Shown here piece after piece: positions 1-8,468 of a stretch of 64,000 nt of DNA. The position numbers and the translations under genes were made by a program. Numbering within the stretch: position 1 is the first letter of the stretch; the number at the start of each line of letters is the position of its first letter. The notes below the pieces were generated by a model. The model worked only from the letters and a program-made list of their open reading frames with translations, had not been told where the DNA came from and searched no databases. This DNA comes from JBLWXV01 sp048267245 (GTDB taxonomy: Bacteria > Bdellovibrionota > Bacteriovoracia > Bacteriovoracales > Bacteriovoracaceae): positions 62,001-126,000 of the forward strand of contig JBLWXV010000001.1 in the NCBI GenBank assembly GCA_048267245.1. The letters are read 5' to 3'.

Positions 1-206
1 TTATGTATTACTTTAACTCAGTAGGAGATTTTATCTTCTCCGAGGCCACTCAGGACCCATCAATGAAGAGAATTATGAGAAGGGCCCTGCTCGATAAGAA
101 TTGCCCTGTGACTTTCACAGTGGAACCTGAAGCAGAGCGCTTTGAAAGTATTGATCTTGGCTGCGACTCTTACGCAAGCCTTGAACAAGAAAACGCCTTT
201 ATCTAG
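1..206 (+). CDS. 3' end of an unidentified protein (partial)
   Basis: An open frame runs from the window edge to a TAG stop at 204-206. An ATG lies at position 3, but no ribosome binding site can be seen because only two bases precede it, so this is most likely the tail of a longer gene that begins outside the window. The visible 67 residues are soluble in character, with an acidic C-terminus, and contain a Phe-Ser-Glu-Ala segment followed by a basic MKRIMRR stretch. I do not recognise a family. The stop overlaps the convergent ubiB-like gene by 8 bases. Confidence 0.5.
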   Translation, partial: MYYFNSVGDFIFSEATQDPSMKRIMRRALLDKNCPVTFTVEPEAERFESIDLGCDSYASLEQENAFI

Positions 207-1932
207 CTTTGTGAAAAACTCTCAGCCCTTGCATTAAAGCAGCAAGGGCGAGGACCCAAAAGAGCCAACAAATAACCGGCACCGATTGGTAGTGGAGAAT
301 ATTCTCCTGACCAACAAGCATCACCCCGCTCACAGTGAAGACACCACAAAGAAAGAAATAACCTATTCCTTGAATAGCGTAGGTTATTTGAGCAGCTGTT
401 TTTTCATGACCTGTATGGATAATTTCAATTCCATAAGAGCGCTTGCCCCACTCTCTGAAAAACCACTTCAAGTGTCTTGGCAGAATGCGCATAGAGGTCA
501 GGAAATCTCTTCCAGTCCAAATCGCCTCCTCCATTAAGTCATCTTTAGAAATAGTTTTTTCTATAATCTCACCGATATCGCGCTCTAAAATACTATAGAC
601 ATCGATATCCAATCCCAGTGAGCGACCAGTTCCATCAACAGTCATGAGTGCGCGGAAAACAACAAACCAATCACGTGGTAAGTAAAGGTCGTGCTTGCGA
701 AGTGTCTTTAGAACAATTTGAAGCACCTCAGAGAAGTCAGTCTGCTGAGCGGTGAGTCCGACATAGGGACCGAGTCCTGCTTTCACGTCTTGAATAAGAC
801 CATCGACATCTGGAATATTTCCGTAGTCGGCCACATCGAGAAACTCATAGATGAGATTTTCAAAGTTATAAGAAATTAGTGCGTAGATAATTGCAACAAA
901 GTTTTGACGACTTCTTTTTCCCAGGGTGCCCATCAATCCAAAGTCGAGAAGGCCAATCTGTCCATTTTCAAGCAGTAGAAAGTTTCCACCGTGAAGGTCA
1001 GCGTGAAAAAATCCATCGTGCAGAAATGTTTTTAAGAACAGTCCCATCCCAGCTTCAAGCTTGGGATGAACAATTTCCATTTTATCTTTTAATTTTTCTG
1101 GCTCACTAAAGGCAATACCATCTAGGTACTCCATGACCAGAAGGTCTTCCTTGGTGTACTCCTTATAAATGGCAGGCAAGTAAAAAACGCCATCGGTATC
1201 GTGCTTTTCTAAGTTATCTTTAAGCCTTTGACAGTTAAGGGCTTCGATATTGAAATTGAGCTCAGTTCTTAACGTTGAAGAGAAATCTGAAATAATTCGA
1301 TTAAGTCCAATCGACTTTAAATCTTCTGAAATTCTCTCGCCTTGCCCAGCAAGAAATGAGAGCAATTGAAAATCAGTTTCTAAAAGCGGCTTAATTTTTG
1401 GTCTTCTCACTTTCAAGACAACATTCTTGCCATCTTTTAGCTGCGCCTTATAGACAAGACCGACCGAAGCGGTGCCAATTGGCTCCTCATCGATGAAACT
1501 AAAAACTTGATCTATCTTTTTTCCCAGAGAAAGTTCAATCGCCTCTTTAACTTCAACAAAAGGAACGCTCTTCACATTTCTCTTGAGCAGTGCCATCTCT
1601 TCAATAAATGAATCGGGAAAGAGATCCTCTCTAGAACTTAAGAGCTGACCAAACTTTACAAATGCCGGTCCCAACTCTTCAAAGCACTTCCTGAGTCTCG
1701 TTCCAAGAACTCTGGGCCAGTCTCTCTCTGTTGAGCCAGCTAGCTCCTCGTCTAATTGGTCCTTAATTTTTTTGGAAGACCTACCAACTGGAATTCCTGG
1801 GACCATTGCCAGCACACCCGAGGAGAAAAACTCAGCGAAACCATGCTTGGCAAAGACAGTGACGATTTCGCGCAGGCGCGACACATTCTTGATGGTCTGT
1901 CTGATTCCCATCCCGGTTCTGATTAAATCCAC
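199..1932 (-). CDS. ubiB: ABC1/UbiB-family atypical protein kinase
   Basis: This 577-residue protein belongs to the UbiB/ADCK/ABC1 family, whose members have a protein-kinase-like fold, bind ATP and support quinone biosynthesis or lipid handling at the membrane. The family-defining KxGQ motif is seen as FVKFGQLLSSR near residue 92. The Ala-rich nucleotide loop is seen as GTASVGLVYKAQL, then come the catalytic-loop HADLHGGNF and metal-binding LLDFGLMG motifs. Two hydrophobic segments close the C-terminus, as in bacterial UbiB. The start is GTG at 1932, preceded by a strong GGAGG about six bases upstream. The family assignment is secure; a role specifically in ubiquinone synthesis is inferred, because anaerobes and menaquinone users also carry ABC1 kinases and no other quinone gene is nearby. 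Confidence 0.88.
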   Translation of the reverse strand: MDLIRTGMGIRQTIKNVSRLREIVTVFAKHGFAEFFSSGVLAMVPGIPVGRSSKKIKDQLDEELAGSTERDWPRVLGTRLRKCFEELGPAFVKFGQLLSSREDLFPDSFIEEMALLKRNVKSVPFVEVKEAIELSLGKKIDQVFSFIDEEPIGTASVGLVYKAQLKDGKNVVLKVRRPKIKPLLETDFQLLSFLAGQGERISEDLKSIGLNRIISDFSSTLRTELNFNIEALNCQRLKDNLEKHDTDGVFYLPAIYKEYTKEDLLVMEYLDGIAFSEPEKLKDKMEIVHPKLEAGMGLFLKTFLHDGFFHADLHGGNFLLLENGQIGLLDFGLMGTLGKRSRQNFVAIIYALISYNFENLIYEFLDVADYGNIPDVDGLIQDVKAGLGPYVGLTAQQTDFSEVLQIVLKTLRKHDLYLPRDWFVVFRALMTVDGTGRSLGLDIDVYSILERDIGEIIEKTISKDDLMEEAIWTGRDFLTSMRILPRHLKWFFREWGKRSYGIEIIHTGHEKTAAQITYAIQGIGYFFLCGVFTVSGVMLVGQENILHYQSVPVICWLFWVLALAALMQGLRVFHKAR

Positions 1933-1989
1933 GAGGTCCCTCCTTAGGCACTTATAAAATGTTACGCTAATTGTCGGGAGAAAGACAAA

Positions 1990-2502
1990 ATGTTAAGCTC
2001 TTGGTTTATGACACTTTGCCGCCTATTAATCACATTTTCACTCCTCGCTCTTATGCTCACTTCACCGAGCTATGGAGCAGATACGTGCAGTCGTGTGGCC
2101 ATCATCAACTACCAAGAGGTATTGGTTGATACTAGCTCTACTCAGAAGGGTGAGGGCCTGCGCTTTCACCTAGAAAAAGATGAGCTCGCCAAGAAATTTC
2201 TCGATGAGTACCAAAGCGGTACTGAAATGCGCTGGCAAAATGCACTACTTGGCACACTGGGCACAGGTCTCATTATCACAGGTATTTTCACCAACTCCTC
2301 CTCCAATAATCGCAAAGCTTTCTTCATTTCCGGTGGTGCTTTCATCGCAATTAACTTCTTTGTGGCACGCACTCTAGAGGCGGCCAATGAGAAAAATCTC
2401 GTACGCGCCATCGAAGAGTACAATAAGCGCAATCTTCCACGTATTTACTTCTCTCCTGACCAAGACGGAGAAGTGTACGTCGAAAAGAGCTGGTCGTTTT
2501 AG
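1990..2502 (+). CDS. Unknown exported/membrane protein
   Basis: A 170-residue protein of unknown function. It opens with a hydrophobic signal-peptide-like segment (residues about 8-28, ending SPSYGA before Asp-Thr-Cys). It has two further hydrophobic stretches around residues 86-101 and 108-125, separated by an Asn/Ser-rich turn, and a C-terminal tail ending in aromatic WSF. A GGGAG sequence at 1977-1981 supports the ATG at 1990. It is followed after 12 bases by a small zinc-ribbon gene and then greA and recG, so it is probably the first gene of that run. It is divergent from the ubiB-like gene, with about 57 bases shared between the two starts. Confidence 0.6.
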   Translation: MLSSWFMTLCRLLITFSLLALMLTSPSYGADTCSRVAIINYQEVLVDTSSTQKGEGLRFHLEKDELAKKFLDEYQSGTEMRWQNALLGTLGTGLIITGIFTNSSSNNRKAFFISGGAFIAINFFVARTLEAANEKNLVRAIEEYNKRNLPRIYFSPDQDGEVYVEKSWSF

Positions 2503-2514
2503 AAGGAGTTACCC

Positions 2515-2811
2515 ATGAGCAAAGAACTTTCCTGCTATAGCTGTCACAAAGCTCTGGCCCTCGAGGCCGGAACTAAAATACACCGCTCTGAAGAATGCCC
2601 CTACTGCAGTGCAGATCTACGCTGCTGTAAAATGTGCCAATTCTACGATCCCAAGGCCTATAACGAGTGCCGCGAACCTAGTGCCGAGCGAATTGTCGAA
2701 AAAGAAAAAGCCAATTACTGTGACTACTTTGTGCTCGCGACTCCTGGCTCTGCGCATCAGGCGAAGGACGACGCCCTCGCTGCAGCAATGGCCCTTTTTA
2801 AGAAGGACTAG
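2515..2811 (+). CDS. Small Cys-rich zinc-ribbon-type protein
   Basis: A 98-residue cytoplasmic protein with nine cysteines, eight of them in the first 52 residues. The pairs CYSC, CPYC and CCKMC are followed by single Cys at ECREP and NYCDYF, a spacing typical of a structural zinc ribbon or treble-clef site. No catalytic motif is visible and I do not know the family by name. It has an AGGAG ribosome binding site, lies 12 bases after the preceding gene and 25 bases before greA. This suggests co-expression with the transcription elongation factor, but a functional link is only inference. Confidence 0.65.
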   Translation: MSKELSCYSCHKALALEAGTKIHRSEECPYCSADLRCCKMCQFYDPKAYNECREPSAERIVEKEKANYCDYFVLATPGSAHQAKDDALAAAMALFKKD

Positions 2812-2836
2812 CGATTTTTATTTTCTGGAGATAGAC

Positions 2837-3313
2837 ATGGCCGATGAAACGCCAATTACCAAAGCTGGCTACCAAATTGTTCAGGATGAGCTAGACCACC
2901 TCATTAAAGTTGAGCGCGAAGACCTCAAAAAAGTCATTCAAGAGGCCAGAGAGCTAGGCGATCTAAAAGAGAATGCTGAATACCATGCGGCCAAGGAAAA
3001 ACAGGGCATTATTGAAGGGCGTATCATGCTACTTCAAGGCATCGTTGCGAAAGCTAAAATTGTCGATCCAAAAACCGTGAAGTCAGAAAAAATTGTCTTC
3101 GGTGCAACTGTTCATCTCACTGACGTAGAGAAAGGCACATCTGTGACTTACCAAATCGTTGGGGAATCAGAATCTGATAGTAAGAAAGGCAAGATTTCTT
3201 TTACGAGTCCCCTCGGTCGCGCCCTTATTGGCAAGGAAGAGGGCGACACTGTGATCGTAAAAGCACCAAAGGGTGATATTGAGTATGAGGTCGACTCTTT
3301 CGAATTCATCTAA
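2837..3313 (+). CDS. greA: Transcription elongation factor GreA
   Basis: GreA rescues backtracked RNA polymerase by stimulating cleavage of the 3' end of the transcript through the secondary channel. The 158 residues have the expected two parts. The first is an N-terminal antiparallel coiled coil with the conserved tip motif (ELGDLKENAEYHAAKE, carrying the Asp and Glu that position the metal in polymerase). The second is a C-terminal FKBP-like domain ending in ISFTSPLGRALIGKEEGD and a YEV strand. The length is normal. The ATG at 2837 is chosen because it follows TGGAG and matches the family start; an open frame continues upstream without homology. The 3' end overlaps the start of recG. Confidence 0.96.
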   Translation: MADETPITKAGYQIVQDELDHLIKVEREDLKKVIQEARELGDLKENAEYHAAKEKQGIIEGRIMLLQGIVAKAKIVDPKTVKSEKIVFGATVHLTDVEKGTSVTYQIVGESESDSKKGKISFTSPLGRALIGKEEGDTVIVKAPKGDIEYEVDSFEFI

Positions 3314-5420
3314 TTCAGTGACTCTTCAAAGCGCCCTGACTGCTCTTGGTCGGGGCTCTAAACCTTCCAAAACGATCGAAGCTTTGGAAAAGTCTGGCGT
3401 GGCCACCATTGAAGACCTCATGTGGCTCTTTCCTCTCAAAGTTCAAAAGCTACCTACACTAACGACCTTTGATCAGATGCGAGTGGGAGAACTCTTTAAG
3501 GGTGTGGGCAAAGTTATTAGCGTTCAACAACGACCGAGTTTCCGCGGGCGTGGAAAAGGTGGCGCAAGACTATTTGACCTCACTGTGATTTTAAAAGACA
3601 TCTTCAGCAATCACACACTCAATCTCAAATGGTTCAATACCTACTTCTCTCTGGTAAAGAAAATCCAGACAAGTCCCTATCTACTCGTCATGGGTGAAAT
3701 GGGAAGCTTCAGCGGCTCCTTTCAACTCACCTCACCCGAAGCCCTCTCTCTTACTGAGGATGAACTTCCTTCACTTTCGGCACAAGACGGCAAAGATAGC
3801 GGTGAATTTAAAGTGCAATACCCTACGGTTAATAAAATCTCTTCCCCTCATATAAAAAAATTAATCGATAAAATACCAAAGGCTCTCTGGAATAATATCC
3901 CAGACCTAACTCCACAAAGTGCACTCGAAAAAAGAGGTTTGATGCCTCTGAGTACGGCCCTAAAGCACATGCACGCCATTGATGGTTACGAGCGCGATGA
4001 TCATAAAGCGGCAATGAACCGCTTGATTTATCAAGAGTTTTTTGAAGAGCAGCTCAAACTGATGATGAGACGAGAGGGCGTCCAGAAAAGAAGTGCCCCG
4101 GTCATAGATACCCAAGACAAGATATTATCGGCCCTCACCCAACTATTTCCCTACGAGCTTACCGAAGGGCAAGTGAGTGCTTGCCAAGAGATTGCAATAG
4201 ACCTCGCTAGCGGCACTCCCATGATGAGACTCATTCAAGGTGACGTTGGATGTGGAAAGACGACAGTTGCTATTATTTCTTGCTTGCTCGCAGCGAAGTC
4301 AAATTATCAAGCTGCTTTCATGTGTCCCACTGAAAGCTTGGCCAATCAACATTATAAAACCATTAAAAAAATTATACCGAGTGATATACGGCTCGCCCTC
4401 CTCACAGGCTCAACCGCCACCAAAGAGAAAAAGCAGATTGCCCAAGATCTCGCCGAGGGAAAAATTGACTTCGTCATCGGTACTCACGCTCTGATTCAAG
4501 AGAGTGTCAGCTTTAAAAAGCTCGCCGTTGTCATCATTGATGAACAACATAAATTTGGAGTCGATCAAAGACTAAAGCTCGTGGCCAAGGGCGAAGGTGC
4601 TCATTGCCTCATTATGACGGCCACCCCGATCCCGAGATCACTAAGTCTTACTCAGTATGGCGATCTAGACATTACAACCATTCGCTCGCAACCAAAAGGC
4701 CAGCGCGGGCAGAAATCGAGAATTGTCACCGAGGGAACATTTGAAAAGTTTCTCACTTTTATCAATACGAGAATGGAGTTAGGTGAACAGGTCTATATCG
4801 TTGTTCCAGCGATCCAAGAAAACCCAGAGACTGACATCATCAGCGTCATGCAAATGGAAAAAAAGATTGAGGCTTGGCTTCCCCACCGAAAGATGATTAC
4901 TCTTCATGGGGCACTAAAATCAGATGAAAAGGAAAAGGCGCTTGCAGACTTTGAAGCCCGCAAGGCCGACATCCTCCTTGCCACAAGCGTGATCGAAGTA
5001 GGAATCGATATTCACAACGCTACCGTCATGGCCGTTTTTGGCCCAGAGAGGTTTGGCCTCTCTTCTCTACATCAATTGCGTGGGCGCGTGGGACGTGGAG
5101 ATAAGCCAGGCTTCTTCTTTATGGTTGCCGAAAAGAAGCTCTCACAAGAAGCCATACATCGCCTGGGCATTCTCGAAGAAACTACAGATGGCTTTAAGAT
5201 TGCCGAGGAAGATCTCAAGATACGAGGAGAAGGTGACTTATTTGGTAAAGAACAGTCCGGCGCCGTCACTCGTCGCCGAGTTTCAAATATTCTCCTTCAC
5301 GGCGAGCTCTTGGCCCAAGCCAGAGAAGACGCCATCCAACTCTTTCTCTCTTCTGAAGATTCTATCGCTGAAATACAACAAGAGCTGGCTAAAGATGACC
5401 GTGTCTTTACGACCGTCTGA
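3285..5420 (+). CDS. recG: ATP-dependent DNA helicase RecG
   Basis: RecG is a monomeric superfamily-2 translocase that remodels stalled replication forks and branch-migrates Holliday junctions. The protein (about 711 residues, family about 690) has an N-terminal wedge OB-fold region, then helicase motifs: Walker A GDVGCGKTT, motif II as DEQH (IIDEQHKFGVDQR), motif III TATPIPRS, and the C-terminal HGALKSDEKEK, ATSVIEVGIDI, QLRGRVGRGD segments characteristic of RecG. The ATG at 3285 lies inside the last codons of greA, an overlap of 29 bases; an upstream GTG at 3273 is an alternative start. The overlap implies translational coupling to greA. Confidence 0.95.
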   Translation: MRSTLSNSSNSVTLQSALTALGRGSKPSKTIEALEKSGVATIEDLMWLFPLKVQKLPTLTTFDQMRVGELFKGVGKVISVQQRPSFRGRGKGGARLFDLTVILKDIFSNHTLNLKWFNTYFSLVKKIQTSPYLLVMGEMGSFSGSFQLTSPEALSLTEDELPSLSAQDGKDSGEFKVQYPTVNKISSPHIKKLIDKIPKALWNNIPDLTPQSALEKRGLMPLSTALKHMHAIDGYERDDHKAAMNRLIYQEFFEEQLKLMMRREGVQKRSAPVIDTQDKILSALTQLFPYELTEGQVSACQEIAIDLASGTPMMRLIQGDVGCGKTTVAIISCLLAAKSNYQAAFMCPTESLANQHYKTIKKIIPSDIRLALLTGSTATKEKKQIAQDLAEGKIDFVIGTHALIQESVSFKKLAVVIIDEQHKFGVDQRLKLVAKGEGAHCLIMTATPIPRSLSLTQYGDLDITTIRSQPKGQRGQKSRIVTEGTFEKFLTFINTRMELGEQVYIVVPAIQENPETDIISVMQMEKKIEAWLPHRKMITLHGALKSDEKEKALADFEARKADILLATSVIEVGIDIHNATVMAVFGPERFGLSSLHQLRGRVGRGDKPGFFFMVAEKKLSQEAIHRLGILEETTDGFKIAEEDLKIRGEGDLFGKEQSGAVTRRRVSNILLHGELLAQAREDAIQLFLSSEDSIAEIQQELAKDDRVFTTV

Positions 5421-5439
5421 TTTCCTCTAAAATAGAGTC

Positions 5440-5859
5440 ATGATTCATCTTAAGTTTATAAAGTCCCCCGATGAAAATGTCCTTGGAGATTTTCAAATTG
5501 CTTACACAACCTTAGTTGTCTCCAATCGCTCAGGAGCAGATCTGCTTCTTAGTGATTCTCAGCTAAAATCATCGGTAGTCTTTAGAGCAGTTAACGAGGG
5601 TCTCAAGATTACCTATGATGACTACTACCATGTGAATGGAAAGAAAATCTCGGGCAGTAAAATCTTAAAAACTGGGGATTCACTAAGAATTGGCAAGACA
5701 GAAATATCTGTGATCGCAAGTCTTCCCGCTCCAGCACACCACCAGAGAAATATCATTGAAGCGCTTGAAGAGCGCGTCCGCAACGAACCCGATATTTCAG
5801 AACTTGTCGTTGAGCTTGAAAAAGAGCTCATTCGCATTGAACAAGATAAGCACAGGTAA
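5440..5859 (+). CDS. FHA-domain-like protein
   Basis: A 139-residue soluble protein whose first 95 residues have the look of a forkhead-associated (phosphothreonine-binding) domain. There is a serine-rich turn VSNRSGADLLLSDSQ, an HVNGKKI turn and the closing LKTGDSLRIGKTEISVI strand pair (LxxGDxxxIG is the FHA hallmark). The usual early GR motif is not evident, so phosphopeptide binding is uncertain. A short acidic helical tail follows (EELVVELEKEL-like). It lies 19 bases after recG and four bases before an alpha/beta hydrolase. The partner kinase, if any, is not in this cluster. Confidence 0.65.
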   Translation: MIHLKFIKSPDENVLGDFQIAYTTLVVSNRSGADLLLSDSQLKSSVVFRAVNEGLKITYDDYYHVNGKKISGSKILKTGDSLRIGKTEISVIASLPAPAHHQRNIIEALEERVRNEPDISELVVELEKELIRIEQDKHR

Positions 5860-5862
5860 GAG

Positions 5863-6774
5863 ATGCAAGGAATACTTCCTCCTGAATCATATCAAGGTCG
5901 CTATATTCAAAGCCCGGATGGACTTAAACTCTATGTCATTACCAACAAGGGTCATGACGAGAGTAAGCCATGGATTGTCTTTAACTATGGATTAGTATGT
6001 AATCCTAAGCACTTTGGTCCTCAGATATCTCACTTTCACAATCTCGGCTATCCAATGTTGGTGCATGACTACCGAGCACACTTTAATTCTGAGGCTCCCC
6101 TAGATTTAAGTGAAGTTACTTTTGAAAAGATGAGCAGTGATCTTTCACATATTATGAATGAAATTGGAATTGAGCGCGCCCTCACAATTGGTCACTCTAT
6201 GGGAGTGAATGTCTCGCTTGAGTTTGCCAAGAACTTCCCAGAGAAAAATATAGGTCAGGTCCTAATCTCTGGCACTGTTCTTCCCCCTCAGGACATTATG
6301 TTTGACACCAACCTGGTCGATATTCTTGGCCCAGTGATTGAAAATATTTTTCATCGTTATCCACACTTTTCAAAACTTATATGGAAAACTTCTCACTACA
6401 ATCCCATTTTGAGTAAGATGGTTCACTCTGGAGGCTTTAATACTAAACGCGTCCCCGAGGACTTCGTACGCTACTACATCAAAAAGATTGGAGAGCTTCC
6501 ACCAGAGCTCTTTTTTCACTTACTCAATGAAATGAGAAATCACCGCATCCTCTCGGATCTCCCAAAGATCATGACTCCGACGCTCGTAATGGGTGGAGAT
6601 AAAGATAAAGTAATTCCCAATTACCTTCAGCACATCCTCATCGAAAACTTACCTCAAAGTGACTTTTACCTCATTAAAGATGGTAGTCATGTTCCTCAAG
6701 TTGATTTTTCTGAAACAGTGAATGAGAGAATTGAGCTCTTTATCGAAACGAGCCTAATTGAGAACGCTATTTAA
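5863..6774 (+). CDS. Alpha/beta hydrolase
   Basis: A 303-residue cytoplasmic alpha/beta-hydrolase-fold protein. The nucleophile elbow GHSMG is near residue 111, the acid is probably in GGDKDKVIP and the histidine in DGSHVPQVD, giving a complete Ser-Asp-His triad in the right order. A cap region lies between residues about 140 and 210. The substrate cannot be read from the sequence; esterase, lipase or peptidase activity are all possible. It is the last gene of the greA-recG run and converges with the following gene, overlapping it by 8 bases. Confidence 0.85.
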   Translation: MQGILPPESYQGRYIQSPDGLKLYVITNKGHDESKPWIVFNYGLVCNPKHFGPQISHFHNLGYPMLVHDYRAHFNSEAPLDLSEVTFEKMSSDLSHIMNEIGIERALTIGHSMGVNVSLEFAKNFPEKNIGQVLISGTVLPPQDIMFDTNLVDILGPVIENIFHRYPHFSKLIWKTSHYNPILSKMVHSGGFNTKRVPEDFVRYYIKKIGELPPELFFHLLNEMRNHRILSDLPKIMTPTLVMGGDKDKVIPNYLQHILIENLPQSDFYLIKDGSHVPQVDFSETVNERIELFIETSLIENAI

Positions 6775-7150
6775 TTTCAAATTCAATTTGAGAGTCCCCC
6801 ACATTTACAGGAGCGCTGTCTTCTGTGTGCCCCTTGGCAAATATTGTTTTGCGACTCCAAAGTCTTCCTTCGGCGGGAGCTAGCTTTGCGTAGACCTTAA
6901 AGGGTCCCTTAAAGGGCATACCAGGAACCAGAGCATCTTTAGACGTCAGTTCAAACTTCACTGGGAATTTAGGGTTTTCATAGCGCTTGAGAACGACTGG
7001 CTTATTTCCATGCTCATTGAGATAGCGAACATACACAAAGAGAGTCCCCTTTGCTTCACCCTTGAAGGTCACGGTTCCAGAGATTGATTGCGCCCAAAGG
7101 CCGATGGGAAATAAGATGCAGGAGATTGCCGTTAGGATTAAGACTTTCAT
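6767..7150 (-). CDS. Periplasmic protein resembling the CcmI C-terminal domain
   Basis: A 127-residue exported protein: a signal peptide (residues 1-20, LWAQ before the cut) and one small beta-rich domain. The run GTLFVYVR, then PVVLKRYENPKFPVKFELTSKDALVPG and a closing FKVYAKL closely parallels the C-terminal periplasmic domain of the cytochrome c maturation protein CcmI/CycH (FVFAR, PxAVxR, LPxxxxLxDxxAMxPG, VxVxAR). CcmI normally carries this domain after two membrane helices and TPRs; here it stands alone. Haem-protein assembly is therefore possible but unproven, and no ccm gene is nearby. AGGAAAG supports the start. Confidence 0.6.
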   Translation of the reverse strand: MKVLILTAISCILFPIGLWAQSISGTVTFKGEAKGTLFVYVRYLNEHGNKPVVLKRYENPKFPVKFELTSKDALVPGMPFKGPFKVYAKLAPAEGRLWSRKTIFAKGHTEDSAPVNVGDSQIEFEIK

Positions 7151-7173
7151 TACTTTCCTCTATGAGAAAATCC

Positions 7174-8421
7174 TCAACCTAATTGTAACCCTTTATATTC
7201 GATGAGTGGCTTAAAAACGCGCTTCATGGCGCTAATAATTTGAGATTTCTTGTATTCCTGATGAGATGCCTCGCCTTCTGTATTATTCTTGTGGGCTTCG
7301 GCGTCTACAATTTGAACTTCATAGGGATAAAAGAACCTAATATCTCTGGCAATAAGGCTCATATCCATGGCGAGAACCTTCGTCGCCAATTCGTCCTCAT
7401 CGCCCTTTTCCTTGGCCATCTTGCGCAGGGATTTAAATTCGGAGAGGAATGGATTTTTATATTTAATGAGTTGGCGGCAAGTAAATTGAATCGACTGATA
7501 CTTTGCCAGTGAGTGGGCGTTTCTATCTGCGCCCTCTTTCATTGGCATGCACTTGCGCACTTCTTCTTCCATCGCCTTTAGAAAATCGAGCTCTGTCATT
7601 TTATTTCTCAGCGCCATTCTTAAAACACTTTGGTGCTTTTCTTTAAACTGAGAGAGATCGATAATTGTGTTAACAGATCGGCTTGGCTTTACGTTATGTG
7701 GAACCACAACGTTGGTTTCAATAAGAAATTTAATCACTCGAAGTGTATCGAAGCGATTCTGAGTCACAATTCTCACGCCGACTCGGTCAAAGAGCTCTTC
7801 GGCCACATTCTCGGCCTTGTGAAGTAGCTTAATGATCACACTCTCGCGAGTTTTCTTGCTCTTGGTGACAAAGTCCACGAGCTGTATGTCCCTACTTCCT
7901 TCAGTTCTCTTGCCAAGGAAGAGACCACCATCCTCATCGCGATAAACAAATTTATAGAAGCGATCAAAGATCTGGGTTTGAATGATATTGAAGTAATTTG
8001 AACGAAGGTCCTTATCCACATGTAGAATAGTGTGCATGACCTTCAAGATTACTTCTGCCCACAAGCGCTCCTCTCTGGAGTAGCGACCTGAGCCACCGGT
8101 GGCCATCAAAAAGAGATCGCCAATATCAGTAATCATATACACAGAGTTTGGAACCTTGAGATCAAGGCCGTCCTTGCTGCCCTCTAGCAGGAAGTAGCGC
8201 TTAATGAATTGCAGTGCCTCTTGGAAGTTTCCAAAGAGCTCGGCGCGTGTCACGGGATCATTGGGATCGAGTCCGTATCCCTTAAGAAAACCATTTACCT
8301 GCTCAACATTGGTCAACGGGCCAATGAAGAATTTTGAATCGAGAGAAGACTTGCCGCTGACAACAACGTCGAAGAACTCCCAATCAAACAAATATTTAGA
8401 CAAATAACTTGGTCTTTCCAT
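7174..8421 (-). CDS. Divergent RelA/SpoT-synthetase-fold protein
   Basis: A 415-residue soluble protein with no simple name, whose C-terminal half shows the pattern of the (p)ppGpp synthetase nucleotidyltransferase domain. I see K190-x3-S194-x3-K198, then LFDRVGVRIV (D212, R217), then after a long insert YQSIQFT (Y308, S310), and finally YEVQIVD with E368, H377, G383, A385, H387, Y390 and K391. These match the spacing of EVQIRTxxMHxxAExGxAAHWxYK in Rel enzymes almost residue for residue. The 180-residue N-terminal part shows no HD hydrolase motif, and there is no TGS or ACT domain. The histidine of YQSLH is glutamine here. Catalysis is therefore open. It is divergent from pgpA; the ATG at 8421 has a weak ribosome binding site. 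Confidence 0.6.
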   Translation of the reverse strand: MERPSYLSKYLFDWEFFDVVVSGKSSLDSKFFIGPLTNVEQVNGFLKGYGLDPNDPVTRAELFGNFQEALQFIKRYFLLEGSKDGLDLKVPNSVYMITDIGDLFLMATGGSGRYSREERLWAEVILKVMHTILHVDKDLRSNYFNIIQTQIFDRFYKFVYRDEDGGLFLGKRTEGSRDIQLVDFVTKSKKTRESVIIKLLHKAENVAEELFDRVGVRIVTQNRFDTLRVIKFLIETNVVVPHNVKPSRSVNTIIDLSQFKEKHQSVLRMALRNKMTELDFLKAMEEEVRKCMPMKEGADRNAHSLAKYQSIQFTCRQLIKYKNPFLSEFKSLRKMAKEKGDEDELATKVLAMDMSLIARDIRFFYPYEVQIVDAEAHKNNTEGEASHQEYKKSQIISAMKRVFKPLIEYKGLQLG

Positions 8422-8468
8422 GATTCTTACTTAATCTCGATAAAGTATCCCTAAATAAGGATTTACCC

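Noticed and set aside
2609..2836. Upstream extension of greA by 76 residues
   Set aside because: The extension lies in another frame of the zinc-ribbon gene, lacks homology to GreA, and the ATG at 2837 has TGGAG before it.
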